Shown: positions 29,833 to 39,337 of the stretch, piece by piece
Layout of the letters: each line of letters starts with the position of its first letter
Numbering within the stretch: the stretch's first letter is position 1
Assembly: GCF_002746455.1 (NCBI RefSeq)
Contig: NZ_NWUW01000001.1
Coordinates: 62,001 to 126,000 of the forward strand
Direction: 5' to 3'
Origin: Bacillus fungorum
GTDB taxonomy: Bacteria > Bacillota > Bacilli > Bacillales > Bacillaceae_G
Length of the DNA stretch: 64,000 bases
Position numbers and translations under genes: made by a program
The notes under the pieces: generated by a model
The model's database searches: none
What the model saw: the letters and a program-made list of their open reading frames with translations, nothing else
What the model was told of the DNA's origin: nothing

Positions 29833-30729
29833 ATGTTAAAGATTGGATCTCATGTTTCTATGAGTGGTAAGAAAATGTTATTAGCAGCAAGTGAAGAGGC
29901 TGTTTCATACGGTGCAACGACGTTTATGATTTATACAGGTGCACCGCAAAATACAAGAAGAAAACCAATTGAAGAATTGAACATAGAAGCAGGAAGAAAA
30001 CATATGGAACTAAACGGTATTGAGGAAATTATCGTACATGCTCCATATATTATTAATGTTGGAAATACGACGAAGCCAGAAACATTCCAATTAGGTGTAG
30101 ACTTCCTTCGCATGGAAATTGAAAGAACATCAGCATTAGGTGTGGCGAAACAAATCGTCCTTCACCCAGGTGCGCACGTTGGTGCAGGAGCGGATGCTGG
30201 TATTCAACAAATTATTAAAGGGCTTAATGAAGTATTAACGCCAGAGCAGACGGTTAATATTGCGTTAGAAACGATGGCAGGAAAAGGAACAGAATGCGGT
30301 CGTAGCTTTGAAGAAATTGCAAAGATTATTGATGGTGTAAAATATAATGAAAAACTATCAGTATGCTTTGATACTTGTCATACGCACGATGCAGGATACG
30401 ATATTGTAAATGACTTTGACGGTGTATTAAACGAATTTGATAAGATTGTTGGTATTGATCGTTTGCAAGTACTTCATATTAATGATAGTAAAAATGTACG
30501 CGGCGCAGGAAAGGACCGTCATGAAAATATCGGTTTCGGTCATATCGGTTATAAAGCGTTGCATCATATTGTCCATCATCCGCAGTTAATGCACGTACCA
30601 AAAATTCTTGAAACGCCATATGTAGGTGAAGATAAAAAAGATAAGAAGCCGCCATATAAACTAGAAATCGAAATGTTGAAAAATGGTACTTTTGATGAAG
30701 GAATTCTTGAGAAAATTAAAGCACAATAA
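29833..30729 (+). CDS. nfo: Endonuclease IV (Nfo), AP endonuclease
   Basis: Nfo cleaves DNA 5' to abasic sites in base excision repair; in bacilli it also protects spores. The 298-residue TIM barrel has the trinuclear zinc ligands in [29 protein letters not shown] and DRHENIG. GAGGTGAT precedes the ATG. It is followed by a bidirectional terminator shared with the convergent yqfT gene. Length and motifs are complete. Confidence 0.96.
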   Translation: MLKIGSHVSMSGKKMLLAASEEAVSYGATTFMIYTGAPQNTRRKPIEELNIEAGRKHMELNGIEEIIVHAPYIINVGNTTKPETFQLGVDFLRMEIERTSALGVAKQIVLHPGAHVGAGADAGIQQIIKGLNEVLTPEQTVNIALETMAGKGTECGRSFEEIAKIIDGVKYNEKLSVCFDTCHTHDAGYDIVNDFDGVLNEFDKIVGIDRLQVLHINDSKNVRGAGKDRHENIGFGHIGYKALHHIVHHPQLMHVPKILETPYVGEDKKDKKPPYKLEIEMLKNGTFDEGILEKIKAQ

Positions 30730-30731
30730 GC

Positions 30732-30764
30732 AATAAGGAGGGGATTTTCCCCTCCTTATTTTAG
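30732..30764. terminator. Bidirectional terminator between nfo and yqfT
   Basis: AATAAGGAGGGG (30732-30743) pairs with CCCCTCCTTATT (30749-30760). A and T tracts flank it on both sides. Confidence 0.9.
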
Positions 30765-31010
30765 TAGTTGTTGAAATAAAGTATTTACTTGTTGGGCGGT
30801 AGCAGGGGAGGTTACTTTTGCTATTTGTTTTAAGAGCTCTAGTCGTTCGTCATTATCGTAAATATTAATGTTCTTTCCTTTCATAAGTACAACAATTTTA
30901 TCAGCTTGTGCAGTTGTAATTGGAACTTCATATTCTTTACTATATTTCAATAACTCTTTTGTAGAAATATGATTTAATTTTTTATTTACAAGTTGTTTAA
31001 TGAGGTTCAT
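30756..31010 (-). CDS. yqfT: DUF2624 family protein YqfT
   Basis: The 84-residue product (MNLIKQLVNKKLNHISTKEL...) matches the small Bacillus YqfT family, a mainly helical protein with the KGKNINIYDNDERLELL segment and the end PATAQQVNTLFQQLL. Function unknown. The ATG at 31010 has AAGGAGG at the right distance; an in-frame start at 31094 would add 28 residues that I do not recognise. It is convergent with nfo and divergent from yqfU. Confidence 0.85.
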   Translation of the reverse strand: MNLIKQLVNKKLNHISTKELLKYSKEYEVPITTAQADKIVVLMKGKNINIYDNDERLELLKQIAKVTSPATAQQVNTLFQQLLK

Positions 31011-31159
31011 CGAGTTATCCTCCTTCACACGTTCTTCTATCGAAATATATGAGTACGTAGCTTGTACATATTCGTATGGAGTTTCTTTTTTCATGAGAAA
31101 AAGAAGCGTATGTTATAATATAAGGACAAAACTATAGAAAAAGAGCATGAGGAGGGCCT

Positions 31160-32038
31160 ATGGAACAAAAGCAACATCGAAAAGAAAGTGTTATCCATCT
31201 TATGTATCGCTTAGTTATGATTATTTTTGGGGCAGCATGCGCGGCGGTAGCGATTGAACTATTTTTAATGCCAAATAAAATTATTGATGGTGGAATTATT
31301 GGTATTTCTCTTATATTAGATTATCTTACTCCTAACATTTGGTGGTTAAGTTTTTCTACTTTAGTCGTTGTTCTCAATATCCCATTTATGTATTCAGGTT
31401 ATAAGCAAATTGGAAAAACATTTATGTTATCTTCGACATTTGGTATTGTAGCGTTAGCTTTCATTGAGTCAACGTTACATGCGGTGCCACCATTTACAAC
31501 AGAACCTATTTTAGCGACAGTGTTTGGTGGTCTTATTTTAGGCCTTGGTGTAGGACTTGTAATTCGTCATGGTGGGTCGTTAGATGGAACTGAAATTATG
31601 GGAATTTTATTAACGAAGAAATTACCGTTCTCTGTTGGTGAATTCGTAATGTTTGTGAACTTATTTATTTTTGCATGGGCAGCATTTGTGTTTGGTGTGG
31701 AACAAGCGATGTATTCTGTTATGACGTACTATATCGCATTTAAAACGATCGATACAGTAATTCAAGGGCTAGATGAAACGAAGGCGGTTTTAATTGTATC
31801 TGATCAATATGAGGAAGTATCAAATGCGATTTTGCATCGTCTTGGCCGTGGAACTACAAAGCTTGTAGCGAAAGGTGGTTACACGGATAAAGAAAAAGAA
31901 GTTATTTATGCAGTTGTAACGCGTCTAGAAGTGACGAAGTTAAAATCAATTGTGCATGAAATTGATGCGAATGCGTTTGTTACGATTATGAGCACGCAAG
32001 AGACAAATGGTGGTAAGTTTAAATCGGCTATTCACTAA
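31160..32038 (+). CDS. yqfU: YitT family membrane protein (YqfU)
   Basis: A 292-residue integral membrane protein of the YitT/DUF161 family: five membrane segments in the first 185 residues and a soluble DUF2179 domain (about 205-280, [19 protein letters not shown]). Paralogues are common in Bacillus, and their transport role is unproven. GAGGAGGG precedes the ATG. The neighbour order (nfo, yqfT, yqfU, zinc operon) is that of B. subtilis. Confidence 0.88.
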   Translation: MEQKQHRKESVIHLMYRLVMIIFGAACAAVAIELFLMPNKIIDGGIIGISLILDYLTPNIWWLSFSTLVVVLNIPFMYSGYKQIGKTFMLSSTFGIVALAFIESTLHAVPPFTTEPILATVFGGLILGLGVGLVIRHGGSLDGTEIMGILLTKKLPFSVGEFVMFVNLFIFAWAAFVFGVEQAMYSVMTYYIAFKTIDTVIQGLDETKAVLIVSDQYEEVSNAILHRLGRGTTKLVAKGGYTDKEKEVIYAVVTRLEVTKLKSIVHEIDANAFVTIMSTQETNGGKFKSAIH

Positions 32039-32061
32039 AAATTTAATTGTAATATTTTTCG

Positions 32062-32088
32062 AAAGCAGAGAATTTTTCTCTGCTTTTT
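32062..32088 (+). terminator. Terminator after yqfU
   Basis: AAAGCAGAGAA (32062-32072) pairs with TTCTCTGCTTT (32076-32086) and is followed by T residues. Confidence 0.88.
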
Positions 32089-32139
32089 GTTATAATAATA
32101 AGGTTTCTTGAAAGAATAGATATATTTTAGGCAGATTGG

Positions 32140-32168
32140 TTTACAACTATAATAAGCTGTACTATAAT
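32140..32168 (+). promoter_or_regulatory. SigA promoter of the zinc-uptake operon
   Basis: TTTACA (32140-32145), 17 bases, TATAAT (32163-32168). The Zur box starts 12 bases after the -10 box, so Zur would block the early transcribed region. Confidence 0.75.
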
Positions 32169-32180
32169 TCAAATAGATAT

Positions 32181-32201
32181 AAATCGGAATCATTCTGAAT
32201 T
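32181..32201 (+). promoter_or_regulatory. Zur box
   Basis: AAATCGGAATCATTCTGAATT has the 7-1-7 dyad TCGGAAT-C-ATTCTGA and agrees with the Bacillus Zur consensus (TCGTAAT-N-ATTACGA type) at most positions. It lies between the promoter and znuC, and zur itself is the third gene of the operon. Confidence 0.75.
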
Positions 32202-32218
32202 AAAATAGGTGAGATGCT

Positions 32219-32989
32219 ATGGATAATATATTAGAAATAGAAGGATTAACATTTCGATATGAAGATCGAAATGTGTTAGAAGATATTAATTTGCAAGTTC
32301 CCAAGGGAGCTTTTTTAGGTTTAGTTGGGCCAAACGGTTCTGGGAAATCAACTTTGCTAAAATGTTTATTAGGCGTTTTAAAGCCCAAACAGGGAAGTAT
32401 TCGTTTGTTTGGTGTTGATAGTAAGAAGTTTAAAGAATGGAACAAAGTTGGTTATGTGTCGCAAAAGGCAAATAGCTTTAATTCTGGTTTTCCGGCAACT
32501 GTTTTTGAAGTTGTGTCAATGGGACTCGTTTCGAAAAAAGGGCTATTTCGCTTTTTCACGAAAAACGATAAGGAAAAGGTAGAAAAAGCGATTGCTGATG
32601 TAGGGATGAGTGAGTTTCAAGGGCGCAATATCGGAGAACTTTCTGGTGGACAACAACAGCGTGTATTTATTGCTCGTGCGCTCGTTAGTGATCCTGAATT
32701 ACTTATTTTGGACGAGCCTACTGTTGGAATCGATGTGAAGAATGTAGAAAGTTTTTATGAGATATTAGAGGATTTAAACAAAAGATTAGGAATCACATTA
32801 ATTCTCGTTACGCATGATATGGGGGCTGTTACCGAGAAAGTAACGCATGTTGCATGCTTAAACCAACATTTACATTTCCATGGAAATGTAGAGAAGTTCC
32901 GAGAGTTAGAAGATGCAGAAATGTCCGTCTTATATGGACATCATGTTCATCGTTTAGAACACGAGCATGAGCATCACGGGAGGATATAA
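32219..32989 (+). CDS. znuC: Zinc ABC transporter, ATP-binding protein
   Basis: A 256-residue ABC ATPase with Walker A GPNGSGKS (about residue 37), the signature LSGGQQQR and Walker B LLILDEPTVG, plus the switch THDMG. The C-terminus is His-rich (HHVHRLEHEHEHH), compatible with metal binding. It powers high-affinity zinc uptake with ZnuB; the B. subtilis names are zurA/znuC. The Zur box upstream and the downstream zur gene support zinc rather than manganese. The substrate-binding lipoprotein is not in this operon. Confidence 0.92.
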   Translation: MDNILEIEGLTFRYEDRNVLEDINLQVPKGAFLGLVGPNGSGKSTLLKCLLGVLKPKQGSIRLFGVDSKKFKEWNKVGYVSQKANSFNSGFPATVFEVVSMGLVSKKGLFRFFTKNDKEKVEKAIADVGMSEFQGRNIGELSGGQQQRVFIARALVSDPELLILDEPTVGIDVKNVESFYEILEDLNKRLGITLILVTHDMGAVTEKVTHVACLNQHLHFHGNVEKFRELEDAEMSVLYGHHVHRLEHEHEHHGRI

Positions 32990-33822
32990 TGATACAAGAT
33001 TTTTTACAATATGATTTTTTACGTAACTCTTTATATGCAGGGATTTTAATAGGGCTTGTTGCGCCGCTTATCGGTGTATTTGTTGTCATTCGCCGTATGT
33101 CACTTATTGCAGATGCATTAAGTCACGTGACATTATCGGGTATTGCTGCAAGTTTACTACTAGAAAAAACAATTTTCACAGGGGGATTTTTAAATCCGTT
33201 ATATATGGGAATGATTTTTTCTATTGGTGGGGCGTTACTGATTGAAAAATTACGTACTGTATATAAACATTATCAAGAATTAGCAATTCCGATTATTCTT
33301 TCGGCAGGAATGGGGATTGGTGTTATTTTTATTTCACTTGCAAATGGATTTAACACAGATTTATTTAGTTATTTATTTGGTAGTGTAAGTGCTGTAACAA
33401 GTACGGATTTAATAATCATTGGCATTGTAGCAATTGTTGTTATTGTAACGATTACTTTATTATACAAAGAGTTATTTTTACTATCGTTTGATGAGGAATA
33501 CGCTGTATCAACCGGTTTGAGTGCAAAGTGGATTCACTTTATTTTCATTATATTGGTTGCTCTTGTCATTGCAGTATCAATGCGTGTAGTAGGGGTTCTG
33601 CTGGTATCATCATTAATGACGTTACCAGTTGCAGCAAGTATTCGTATTGCAAATGGATTTAAACAAACAATTTTCTTTTCCATTTTATTTGGTGAAATTG
33701 CAGTAATTGGTGGAATGTTTGCTTCGTATCAACTTGATCTAGCACCAGGTGGTACAATTGTTATGATAGCAGTTCTTATTTTAATTGGTGCGATTTTATG
33801 GAAGAAGAAAAAAACTGCATAA
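32989..33822 (+). CDS. znuB: Zinc ABC transporter, permease
   Basis: The 277-residue membrane permease of the metal ABC-3 family, with about eight hydrophobic segments and the conserved [13 protein letters not shown] motif after the second one. Its ATG overlaps the znuC stop by one base (TAATG), showing translational coupling. The C-terminus ends in a Lys-rich tail. With ZnuC it forms the membrane part of the zinc importer. Substrate is inferred from the Zur box and the linked zur gene. Confidence 0.92.
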   Translation: MIQDFLQYDFLRNSLYAGILIGLVAPLIGVFVVIRRMSLIADALSHVTLSGIAASLLLEKTIFTGGFLNPLYMGMIFSIGGALLIEKLRTVYKHYQELAIPIILSAGMGIGVIFISLANGFNTDLFSYLFGSVSAVTSTDLIIIGIVAIVVIVTITLLYKELFLLSFDEEYAVSTGLSAKWIHFIFIILVALVIAVSMRVVGVLLVSSLMTLPVAASIRIANGFKQTIFFSILFGEIAVIGGMFASYQLDLAPGGTIVMIAVLILIGAILWKKKKTA

Positions 33823-33835
33823 AGTAGGGATAGAT

Positions 33836-34249
33836 ATGAATCTAACAGAAGCTTTACGCCTAATGAAAGATAAAGGATACAAACATACTGGGAAAAGGGA
33901 AGAAATGCTCAGGTTATTTGCAGCTCACAATCGTTATTTAACGGCGAAAGACGTTTTAGAGCATATGAAGGATGATTATCCAGGTCTTAGCTTTGATACA
34001 ATTTATCGTAACTTAACGGTGTTTGCTGAAATTGGTGTTTTAGAACAAACAGAATTAAATGGTGAAAAACATTTTCGTTTTACGTGTTCTATTATGGAAC
34101 ATCATCATCATTTTATTTGTTTAGATTGCGGGGGAACGAAAGAGATTACTTCCTGCCCAATGGATTTTATGAATAAAGATTTTAACGGTTATGAAGTAAC
34201 AGGTCATAAGTTTGAAATATACGGCCGTTGTCCAAAATGTGCAAAGTAA
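33836..34249 (+). CDS. zur: Zinc uptake regulator Zur (Fur family)
   Basis: The 137-residue Fur-family repressor has an N-terminal winged helix ([17 protein letters not shown]...[12 protein letters not shown]), the metal-site stretch [13 protein letters not shown] and the second CxxC (GRCPKCAK), which together form the structural zinc site. It represses zinc uptake when zinc is plentiful. I assign Zur rather than Fur or PerR because of its operon and the operator upstream. The ATG at 33836 is chosen because AGTAGGGA precedes it; the longer frame overlaps znuB. Confidence 0.93.
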   Translation: MNLTEALRLMKDKGYKHTGKREEMLRLFAAHNRYLTAKDVLEHMKDDYPGLSFDTIYRNLTVFAEIGVLEQTELNGEKHFRFTCSIMEHHHHFICLDCGGTKEITSCPMDFMNKDFNGYEVTGHKFEIYGRCPKCAK

Positions 34250-34284
34250 AATCTCGTCGGTTATATAACTGACGAGATTTTTTT
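34248..34284 (+). terminator. Terminator of znuC-znuB-zur
   Basis: An almost perfect 32-base palindrome (34248-34279, with G-T pairs) starting AAATCTCGTC and ending GACGAGATTT, followed by T residues. Confidence 0.92.
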
Positions 34285-34290
34285 ACGTAG

Positions 34291-34333
34291 AAAAGAAGGT
34301 TGCTCACAAATATTGTGGGCAACCTTCTTTTTA
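34291..34333 (-). terminator. Terminator of ispG
   Basis: AAAAGAAGGTTGC... (34291-34309) pairs with ...GCAACCTTCTTTT (34313-34331). On the minus strand it follows the ispG stop codon; on the plus strand it can back up the zur terminator. Confidence 0.88.
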
Positions 34334-35443
34334 TTGTTCTTGTGTTTCTTTTTCTTTTTCTCGTTCAGCAGCCATTTCAGCAGCAATTACGTCGATTTCT
34401 TTTTTCAGTTCTTCTACCATTATTTCTTCTGGTACTTTACGAACAACTTGCCCTTTACGGAATAATAATCCTTCTCCACGTGCGCCGGCAATACCGATAT
34501 CAGCTTCACGAGCTTCACCCGGACCGTTTACAGCGCAGCCAAGTACTGCAACTTTAATTGGTACTTGCAGTGTAGAGATATATTCTTCGACTTCGTTAGC
34601 GATGCTAATTAAATCAATTTCAATACGACCGCAAGTTGGACAAGAAATAAGTGTTGCTGCATTAGATGCAAGGCCGAATGACTTTAATAGTTCACGCGCA
34701 ACTTTTACTTCTTCAACTGGGTCAGCACTTAATGAAATACGTAGTGTATTTCCGATGCCTTTATTTAAGATTGCTCCAAGACCAGCGGCACTTTTTACAG
34801 TTCCAGCAAATAAAGTTCCAGATTCTGTAATACCTAAATGTAATGGGTAATCAAAAGCACGTGCAGCTTTTTCGTATGCTTCAATTGCTAAGTTAACATC
34901 AGAGGCTTTCATAGATACGATAATATCGCGGAAATCTAAGTCCTCTAAAATTTTAATGTGATGTAGGGCGCTCTCAACCATACCATCAGCAGTTGGATAT
35001 CCGTACTTTTCTAAAATGTGACGCTCTAATGAACCTGCGTTTACACCGATACGGATGGGAATACCGCGTTCTTTTGCTGCATTTACAACAGCTTCTACTT
35101 TATGGCGACGACCAATGTTACCTGGATTGATACGTACTTTATCAATGCCACCTTCAATTGCTTTTAAAGCAAGACGATAATCAAAATGAATATCAGCAAC
35201 AAGTGGAATGTTGATTTGTTTTTTAATATCAGCAATAGCATTTGCTGCGCGTTCGTCTGGAACAGCAACACGCACGACTTGACAGCCAGCTTCTTCTAAA
35301 CGTTTAATTTCAGCAACTGTTGCTTCAACATCATGTGTTTTTGTTGTTGTCATACTTTGTATAATTAATTCATTATTACCGCCAATTGTTAAATTACCGA
35401 CTTTAACTGGACGTGTTTTTGTACGATGAGTCATTTCATTCAC
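34331..35443 (-). CDS. ispG: 4-hydroxy-3-methylbut-2-en-1-yl diphosphate synthase (flavodoxin)
   Basis: IspG reduces MEcPP to HMBPP in the MEP isoprenoid pathway; IspH, encoded at 26.4 kb, uses the product. The 370-residue protein has a TIM barrel ([33 protein letters not shown]) and the C-terminal 4Fe-4S domain with CPTCGR and [11 protein letters not shown] Lys/Glu-rich tail ends the protein. AAGGAGAG lies upstream of the start. The gene stands alone between zur and a LysM protein gene. Confidence 0.96.
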   Translation of the reverse strand: MNEMTHRTKTRPVKVGNLTIGGNNELIIQSMTTTKTHDVEATVAEIKRLEEAGCQVVRVAVPDERAANAIADIKKQINIPLVADIHFDYRLALKAIEGGIDKVRINPGNIGRRHKVEAVVNAAKERGIPIRIGVNAGSLERHILEKYGYPTADGMVESALHHIKILEDLDFRDIIVSMKASDVNLAIEAYEKAARAFDYPLHLGITESGTLFAGTVKSAAGLGAILNKGIGNTLRISLSADPVEEVKVARELLKSFGLASNAATLISCPTCGRIEIDLISIANEVEEYISTLQVPIKVAVLGCAVNGPGEAREADIGIAGARGEGLLFRKGQVVRKVPEEIMVEELKKEIDVIAAEMAAEREKEKETQEQ

Positions 35444-35598
35444 GAATAGATCGCTCTCCTTATAAAAGAAGTTTCTTATTTAGTCCCTCATATCAATGAT
35501 AGTATACGTGATACAGGGCTATAGAAACCGAAGTGCTCGGTTTCACTTTTACTATTGTATCAGCGCCTTTATGTAATTGACAAGGATTAAGTGATTGC

Positions 35599-35964
35599 TT
35601 ATTGATATAACGGGAATTTATAAGACTTTCCAATTTGTATTTTTGTAGCAGATGTATTTTTATTTAATTGTTTAAAATCATCAATTACTTTTTCGATAGA
35701 AGGAATTTTCTTTTTATTAATCGCTTCTGTAATTGAAAGAACCGTATCACCTGTTTTGACTTCAATTGTTTTATAAGTGACATCTGTTTCTTTTTCTGGT
35801 TTGTTCTCTTTATTTTGTTTTGTATCTGTGTTTTCTTGTTTTATCGTTTGGGCAGCGGTTGTTTTTTTATATGAACTTAACATCGGTAAAGTGCCGATTT
35901 TTATATCGTAATAAAATATATAACCAAGAACAAGCACGAATAAGAATATACCTAATCTCTTCAT
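35599..35964 (-). CDS. yqfZ: LysM domain protein (YqfZ-like)
   Basis: The 121-residue product starts MKRLGIFLFVLVLGYIFYYD, a membrane anchor or uncleaved signal, followed by a Lys/Glu/Thr-rich linker and one C-terminal LysM domain (IEVKTGDTVLSITEAIN to IGKSYKFPLY). LysM binds peptidoglycan, so it should act at the cell wall. In B. subtilis the LysM gene yqfZ also follows ispG. The ATG at 35964 is 8 bases after AAAGGAG; an in-frame GTG at 35973 falls inside that site. Confidence 0.82.
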   Translation of the reverse strand: MKRLGIFLFVLVLGYIFYYDIKIGTLPMLSSYKKTTAAQTIKQENTDTKQNKENKPEKETDVTYKTIEVKTGDTVLSITEAINKKKIPSIEKVIDDFKQLNKNTSATKIQIGKSYKFPLYQ

Positions 35965-36004
35965 ATTCTTCACTCCTTTGCTAGGAATATATGCTTGTCC
36001 AAAA

Positions 36005-36031
36005 AAAAAATGCCTATTTAGGCATTTTTTT
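36005..36031 (-). terminator. Terminator of yqgB
   Basis: TGCCTA / TAGGCA with A and T tracts on both sides, located after the stop of the minus-strand gene at 36037-36795 and before the LysM gene. Confidence 0.8.
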
Positions 36032-36036
36032 CGTTC

Positions 36037-36795
36037 TTATTTTTCTTTCGGTTTTGGAACTTCTTTAATCGTTAAGTATAGAACAATTAAAACAACTGCG
36101 ATATAAATGAATGTTGAACCAGGTACAACGATTTTGAATAAATCCATAATCATAAAGAAGATTGTTGGAATTGTATAGCTGTAAGCAGTTAACGTCCATA
36201 CTTGCTTATAAGATAATTTACGCTGACCACTCATAGCAGAACCTATAAACGCGAGTAAAGTAATTCCTAAGAAAGTAATAAATAATTGGAATAGGTATAC
36301 TAACGCTCCGATAACGGCTAGTAAAATTGGATAAATACTATCGAATACAGAAATGAAATCTTGCAAATCTTTCTTCTCAAGAGATGTCCCTAATAAATCA
36401 TTGTAGGAGTATGTTTGTGTTTGACCATTTCCTATAGAAACTACTTTATCTTTTAAAATAAATAAACCGGTTTTATTTTGATATTTTTCGATATCTGTTG
36501 TATTTGGATCAAATACGAAAAGAGCATCTCCCTCTTCTTTTTCAATAGGTTGTTCAATATCAGCTTTTAGTTCACCATTTTCGATTTTAAAATCAGGTAA
36601 ATCTTTTTCGATTGCTTGATGTACCATGGTAACACTATCTTGGATAAAGCTACCGTAAAAGAATGTTCTTGGAATAGTAGTGATTAGACAAAGTAGCATA
36701 ATATAAAAAATGGTTTTTCCGATTTTTTGAAAACGGAATAGCGCCATATCTTTAGGCGAATATACGCTTTTGGCTAATTGGGTAAATATGGACAT
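36037..36795 (-). CDS. yqgB: DUF1189 family membrane protein (YqgB)
   Basis: The 252-residue protein (MSIFTQLAKSVYSPKDMALF) has one membrane segment near residue 30, an extracytoplasmic domain (about 45-160) and three or four membrane segments in the last 100 residues, which is the DUF1189 layout. Function unknown. AAAGGAAGTG precedes the ATG at 36795; the in-frame start at 36828 lacks a ribosome-binding site. Order ispG-yqfZ-yqgB-sodA follows B. subtilis. Confidence 0.82.
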   Translation of the reverse strand: MSIFTQLAKSVYSPKDMALFRFQKIGKTIFYIMLLCLITTIPRTFFYGSFIQDSVTMVHQAIEKDLPDFKIENGELKADIEQPIEKEEGDALFVFDPNTTDIEKYQNKTGLFILKDKVVSIGNGQTQTYSYNDLLGTSLEKKDLQDFISVFDSIYPILLAVIGALVYLFQLFITFLGITLLAFIGSAMSGQRKLSYKQVWTLTAYSYTIPTIFFMIMDLFKIVVPGSTFIYIAVVLIVLYLTIKEVPKPKEK

Positions 36796-36934
36796 AGATT
36801 CACTTCCTTTATGTATGTATAAAATCATTGTAACGTAGGAATCTAGGGAATCTCAAGATATATTATATTTATATATAGTGGAGATAACTAAATTTCTTTT
36901 ATTAATTTTCTTCTTTTGAATGAGAAAAATACAA

Positions 36935-36964
36935 TTGACACTTTTCTTTTCTATATGGTAAATT
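36935..36964 (+). promoter_or_regulatory. Promoter of the tRNA gene
   Basis: TTGACA (36935-36940), 18 bases, TAAATT (36959-36964), about 70 bases before the tRNA. The interval 36796-36934 otherwise holds only the yqgB upstream region. Confidence 0.55.
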
Positions 36965-37036
36965 TATCTTACATTTCTTAAAGGACATATCCGATAGGAA
37001 TTCCTTTATTTGAAGTATTGTTACATACATAATTGT

Positions 37037-37110
37037 GGACCCTTAGCTCAGCTGGTTAGAGCAGACGGCTCATAACCGTCCGGTCGTAGGTTCGAGTCCT
37101 ACAGGGTCCA
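37037..37110 (+). tRNA. tRNA with CAT anticodon, probably tRNA-Ile2 (lysidine type)
   Basis: The 74 bases fold into a standard cloverleaf: acceptor GGACCCT / AGGGTCC, D-arm GCTC/GAGC, anticodon stem GACGG/CCGTC, loop CTCATAA with CAT at 37071-37073, T-arm GTAGG TTCGAGT CCTAC. No CCA is encoded (A37110 then TATCC). The C4-G69 and C5-G68 pairs and the CTTAGCTCAG / CTCATAA segments resemble tRNA-Ile2 recognised by TilS more than elongator Met; a standard scanner may report it as Met. Stand-alone gene with its own terminator. Confidence 0.9.
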
Positions 37111-37142
37111 TATCCATTTCACATGTTTATTATGTCAGCAGG

Positions 37143-37171
37143 AAGCTTCCTTGTAGAAGGGAGCTTTTTTT
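37143..37171 (+). terminator. Terminator after the tRNA gene
   Basis: AAGCTTCCTT (37143-37152) pairs with AAGGGAGCTT (37157-37166), one G-T pair, loop GTAG, then T run. Confidence 0.85.
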
Positions 37172-37252
37172 ATGAAATATATGAGCATTTTAATTGAAAA
37201 GAAGTGGGAATTTTGCTACTTTAATGATAGCAAGACAATGTGATTTATTTGT

Positions 37253-37280
37253 TTGCACCCTATGGCAATTAGGGTAGAAT
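37253..37280 (+). promoter_or_regulatory. sodA promoter with internal dyad
   Basis: TTGCAC (37253-37258), 16 bases, TAGAAT (37275-37280). The dyad ACCCTA-N7-TAGGGT (37257-37275) spans the space between the two boxes and may be an operator; no regulator is evident. Confidence 0.55.
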
Positions 37281-37331
37281 GAAGTTGTATGTCACTTACG
37301 TGGCAATACATAAACTGGGAGGAATATAACA

Positions 37332-37943
37332 ATGGCAAAACACGAATTACCAAATTTACCTTATGCGTATGATGCTTTAGAGCCTCACTTTGACAAAGAA
37401 ACAATGAACATCCATCATACAAAACACCATAACACGTACATCACAAACTTAAACGCTGCTTTAGAAGGTCATGCAGAATTAGCTGACAAAAGCGTAGAAG
37501 AATTAGTTGCAAACTTAAACGAAGTACCAGAAGCAATCCGTACAGCAGTACGTAACAATGGTGGCGGACATGCTAACCACACATTCTTCTGGACAATCTT
37601 ATCTCCAAACGGTGGCGGACAACCAGTAGGTGAACTTGCAACTGCAATTGAAGCGAAATTCGGTAGCTTCGATGCATTCAAAGAAGAATTCGCAAAAGCT
37701 GGCGCAACTCGCTTCGGTTCTGGTTGGGCTTGGTTAGTAGTAAATAATGGTGAGTTAGAAGTAACAAGCACGCCAAACCAAGATTCTCCTCTAACTGAAG
37801 GTAAAACTCCAGTTATCGGTTTAGATGTTTGGGAACATGCTTACTACTTAAATTACCAAAACCGTCGTCCAGACTACATCGGTGCATTCTGGAACGTTGT
37901 AGATTGGAACGCTGCTGAAAAACGTTACCAAGAAGCAAAATAA
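37332..37943 (+). CDS. sodA: Superoxide dismutase (Mn)
   Basis: SodA converts superoxide to oxygen and peroxide. The 203-residue protein has the metal ligands in [31 protein letters not shown] and the [15 protein letters not shown] signature. The sequence context (GGGQP region) is that of Mn-type Bacillus SodA, though Fe cannot be excluded from sequence alone. ACTGGGAGGAA precedes the ATG. The gene is monocistronic, with a strong terminator. Confidence 0.97.
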
Positions 37944-37958
37944 TTGTAATAACGATAG

Positions 37959-37990
37959 AAAAAGCTAGGAGAGTGCTCCTAGCTTTTTTC
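37959..37990 (+). terminator. Terminator after sodA
   Basis: AAAAGCTAGGAG pairs with CTCCTAGCTTTT around loop AGTG, followed by more T. Confidence 0.92.
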
Positions 37991-38059
37991 TATGCTTTCC
38001 TTTTACATAATTGGGCTTGTCTTTGGAAGACTAGAACATGAAGTAAAGGAGAGTTGTGT

Positions 38060-39337
38060 ATGAAGTGGAAACATATAATTGGTGACGTTGAAGTGAATCG
38101 GGATTTAGTGTTATTGCTCCTTATTGGAGGTTTATACACGCTCGCAATTTCTTTATCGAATACGTTTGTTAACATTTATTTATGGAAACAAACACAAAAT
38201 TATGTGAATCTTGGCTTGTATAATTTGGCCAGCGTTGTATTACAGCCTCTCACATTTCTTATAGGTGGGAAATTAGCGAAGCGTATTGATCGCTCAATCT
38301 TGTTAAGAATAGGCGTAGGCACGTTAGCAATTTTTTTTATCGTTGTTTTAGTAGCGGGAAAAAGCGCTTCTCACTATATTTTATTAATGGGGGCTCTTTT
38401 AGGAGTGGGATATGGTTTTTACTGGCTCGCGTTTAACTTATTAACATTTGAGATTACAGAACCAGAAACAAGAGATTTCTTTAACGGGTTTCTTGGACTT
38501 CTTACATCCTTCTCTGGCATGATTGGACCGATAGCAGCTGGATACACAATTTCGCGTATGGAGAAATGGAGTGGCTATACGGTCATATTCTTTCTTTCAT
38601 TAGTGTTATTTGCAATTGCTGTTGTTTTAAGCTTTTTTTTATCTAAGAGAGAATGTGAAGGTAGTTATGAGATCACGCAAGTTTTGAAAGAGCGACGAAT
38701 TGATAAAAATTGGGGAAGAATTACACGTGCTCATTTTTTCCAAGGATTGAGAGAGGGAACATTTATTTTTGTTATTTCAGTATACGTGTACTTAGCAACC
38801 GATAGTGAGCTCGCATTAGGAAAATATAGCTTAGTAAATTCTGCTGTATCATTTGTATGTTATTACTTAGTCGCTCGTATGTTAAAGAAAGAGTGGCGAA
38901 AAAAAGCAATTTTACTTGGAGGCATTATTTTATATGCGGTTGTATTTTTAGTTATATTTAATGTTACATACACAAAATTACTTATTTATGCAGCATGCAT
39001 TGCGATTGCATACCCTATTTTACTCGTTCCGTATGGATCGATGACATATGATGTAATTGGTAGAGCGAAAAATGCGAGAGAGTGGCGTGTAGAGTATGTA
39101 GTTGTCCGAGAATTATGGTTAAATGCTGGAAGAATTTGTTCAGTTTTAAGTTTTTTATGTGCTGTATTATTCTTTCCGCCTGAAAAAAGTTTACCTTTTT
39201 TACTATGTATTTTAGGTGCTGGACATTTTCTTATTTATTTTGCAGTTAAAAATGTCAAATATGATGAGGGAAATGCGGGGAAAACAAGTGTTGTAGCGCA
39301 AGGAACCACGCAGAATCAAACTGAACCAGAAGGTTAA
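38060..39337 (+). CDS. yqgE: MFS transporter (YqgE-like)
   Basis: A 425-residue major facilitator protein with about twelve hydrophobic segments and a loop between segments 2 and 3 (GGKLAKRIDRSILLR) of the MFS type. Substrate unknown. It occupies the yqgE position of B. subtilis, between sodA and pbpA. The ATG at 38060 is 6 bases after AAAGGAGAG; an in-frame TTG at 38054 is closer than usual to the Shine-Dalgarno. The terminator overlaps the stop codon. Confidence 0.85.
   Translation: MKWKHIIGDVEVNRDLVLLLLIGGLYTLAISLSNTFVNIYLWKQTQNYVNLGLYNLASVVLQPLTFLIGGKLAKRIDRSILLRIGVGTLAIFFIVVLVAGKSASHYILLMGALLGVGYGFYWLAFNLLTFEITEPETRDFFNGFLGLLTSFSGMIGPIAAGYTISRMEKWSGYTVIFFLSLVLFAIAVVLSFFLSKRECEGSYEITQVLKERRIDKNWGRITRAHFFQGLREGTFIFVISVYVYLATDSELALGKYSLVNSAVSFVCYYLVARMLKKEWRKKAILLGGIILYAVVFLVIFNVTYTKLLIYAACIAIAYPILLVPYGSMTYDVIGRAKNAREWRVEYVVVRELWLNAGRICSVLSFLCAVLFFPPEKSLPFLLCILGAGHFLIYFAVKNVKYDEGNAGKTSVVAQGTTQNQTEPEG

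Noticed and set aside
33785-33835. Longer N-terminus for Zur
   Set aside because: It overlaps the end of znuB, and the ATG at 33836 has a proper Shine-Dalgarno.
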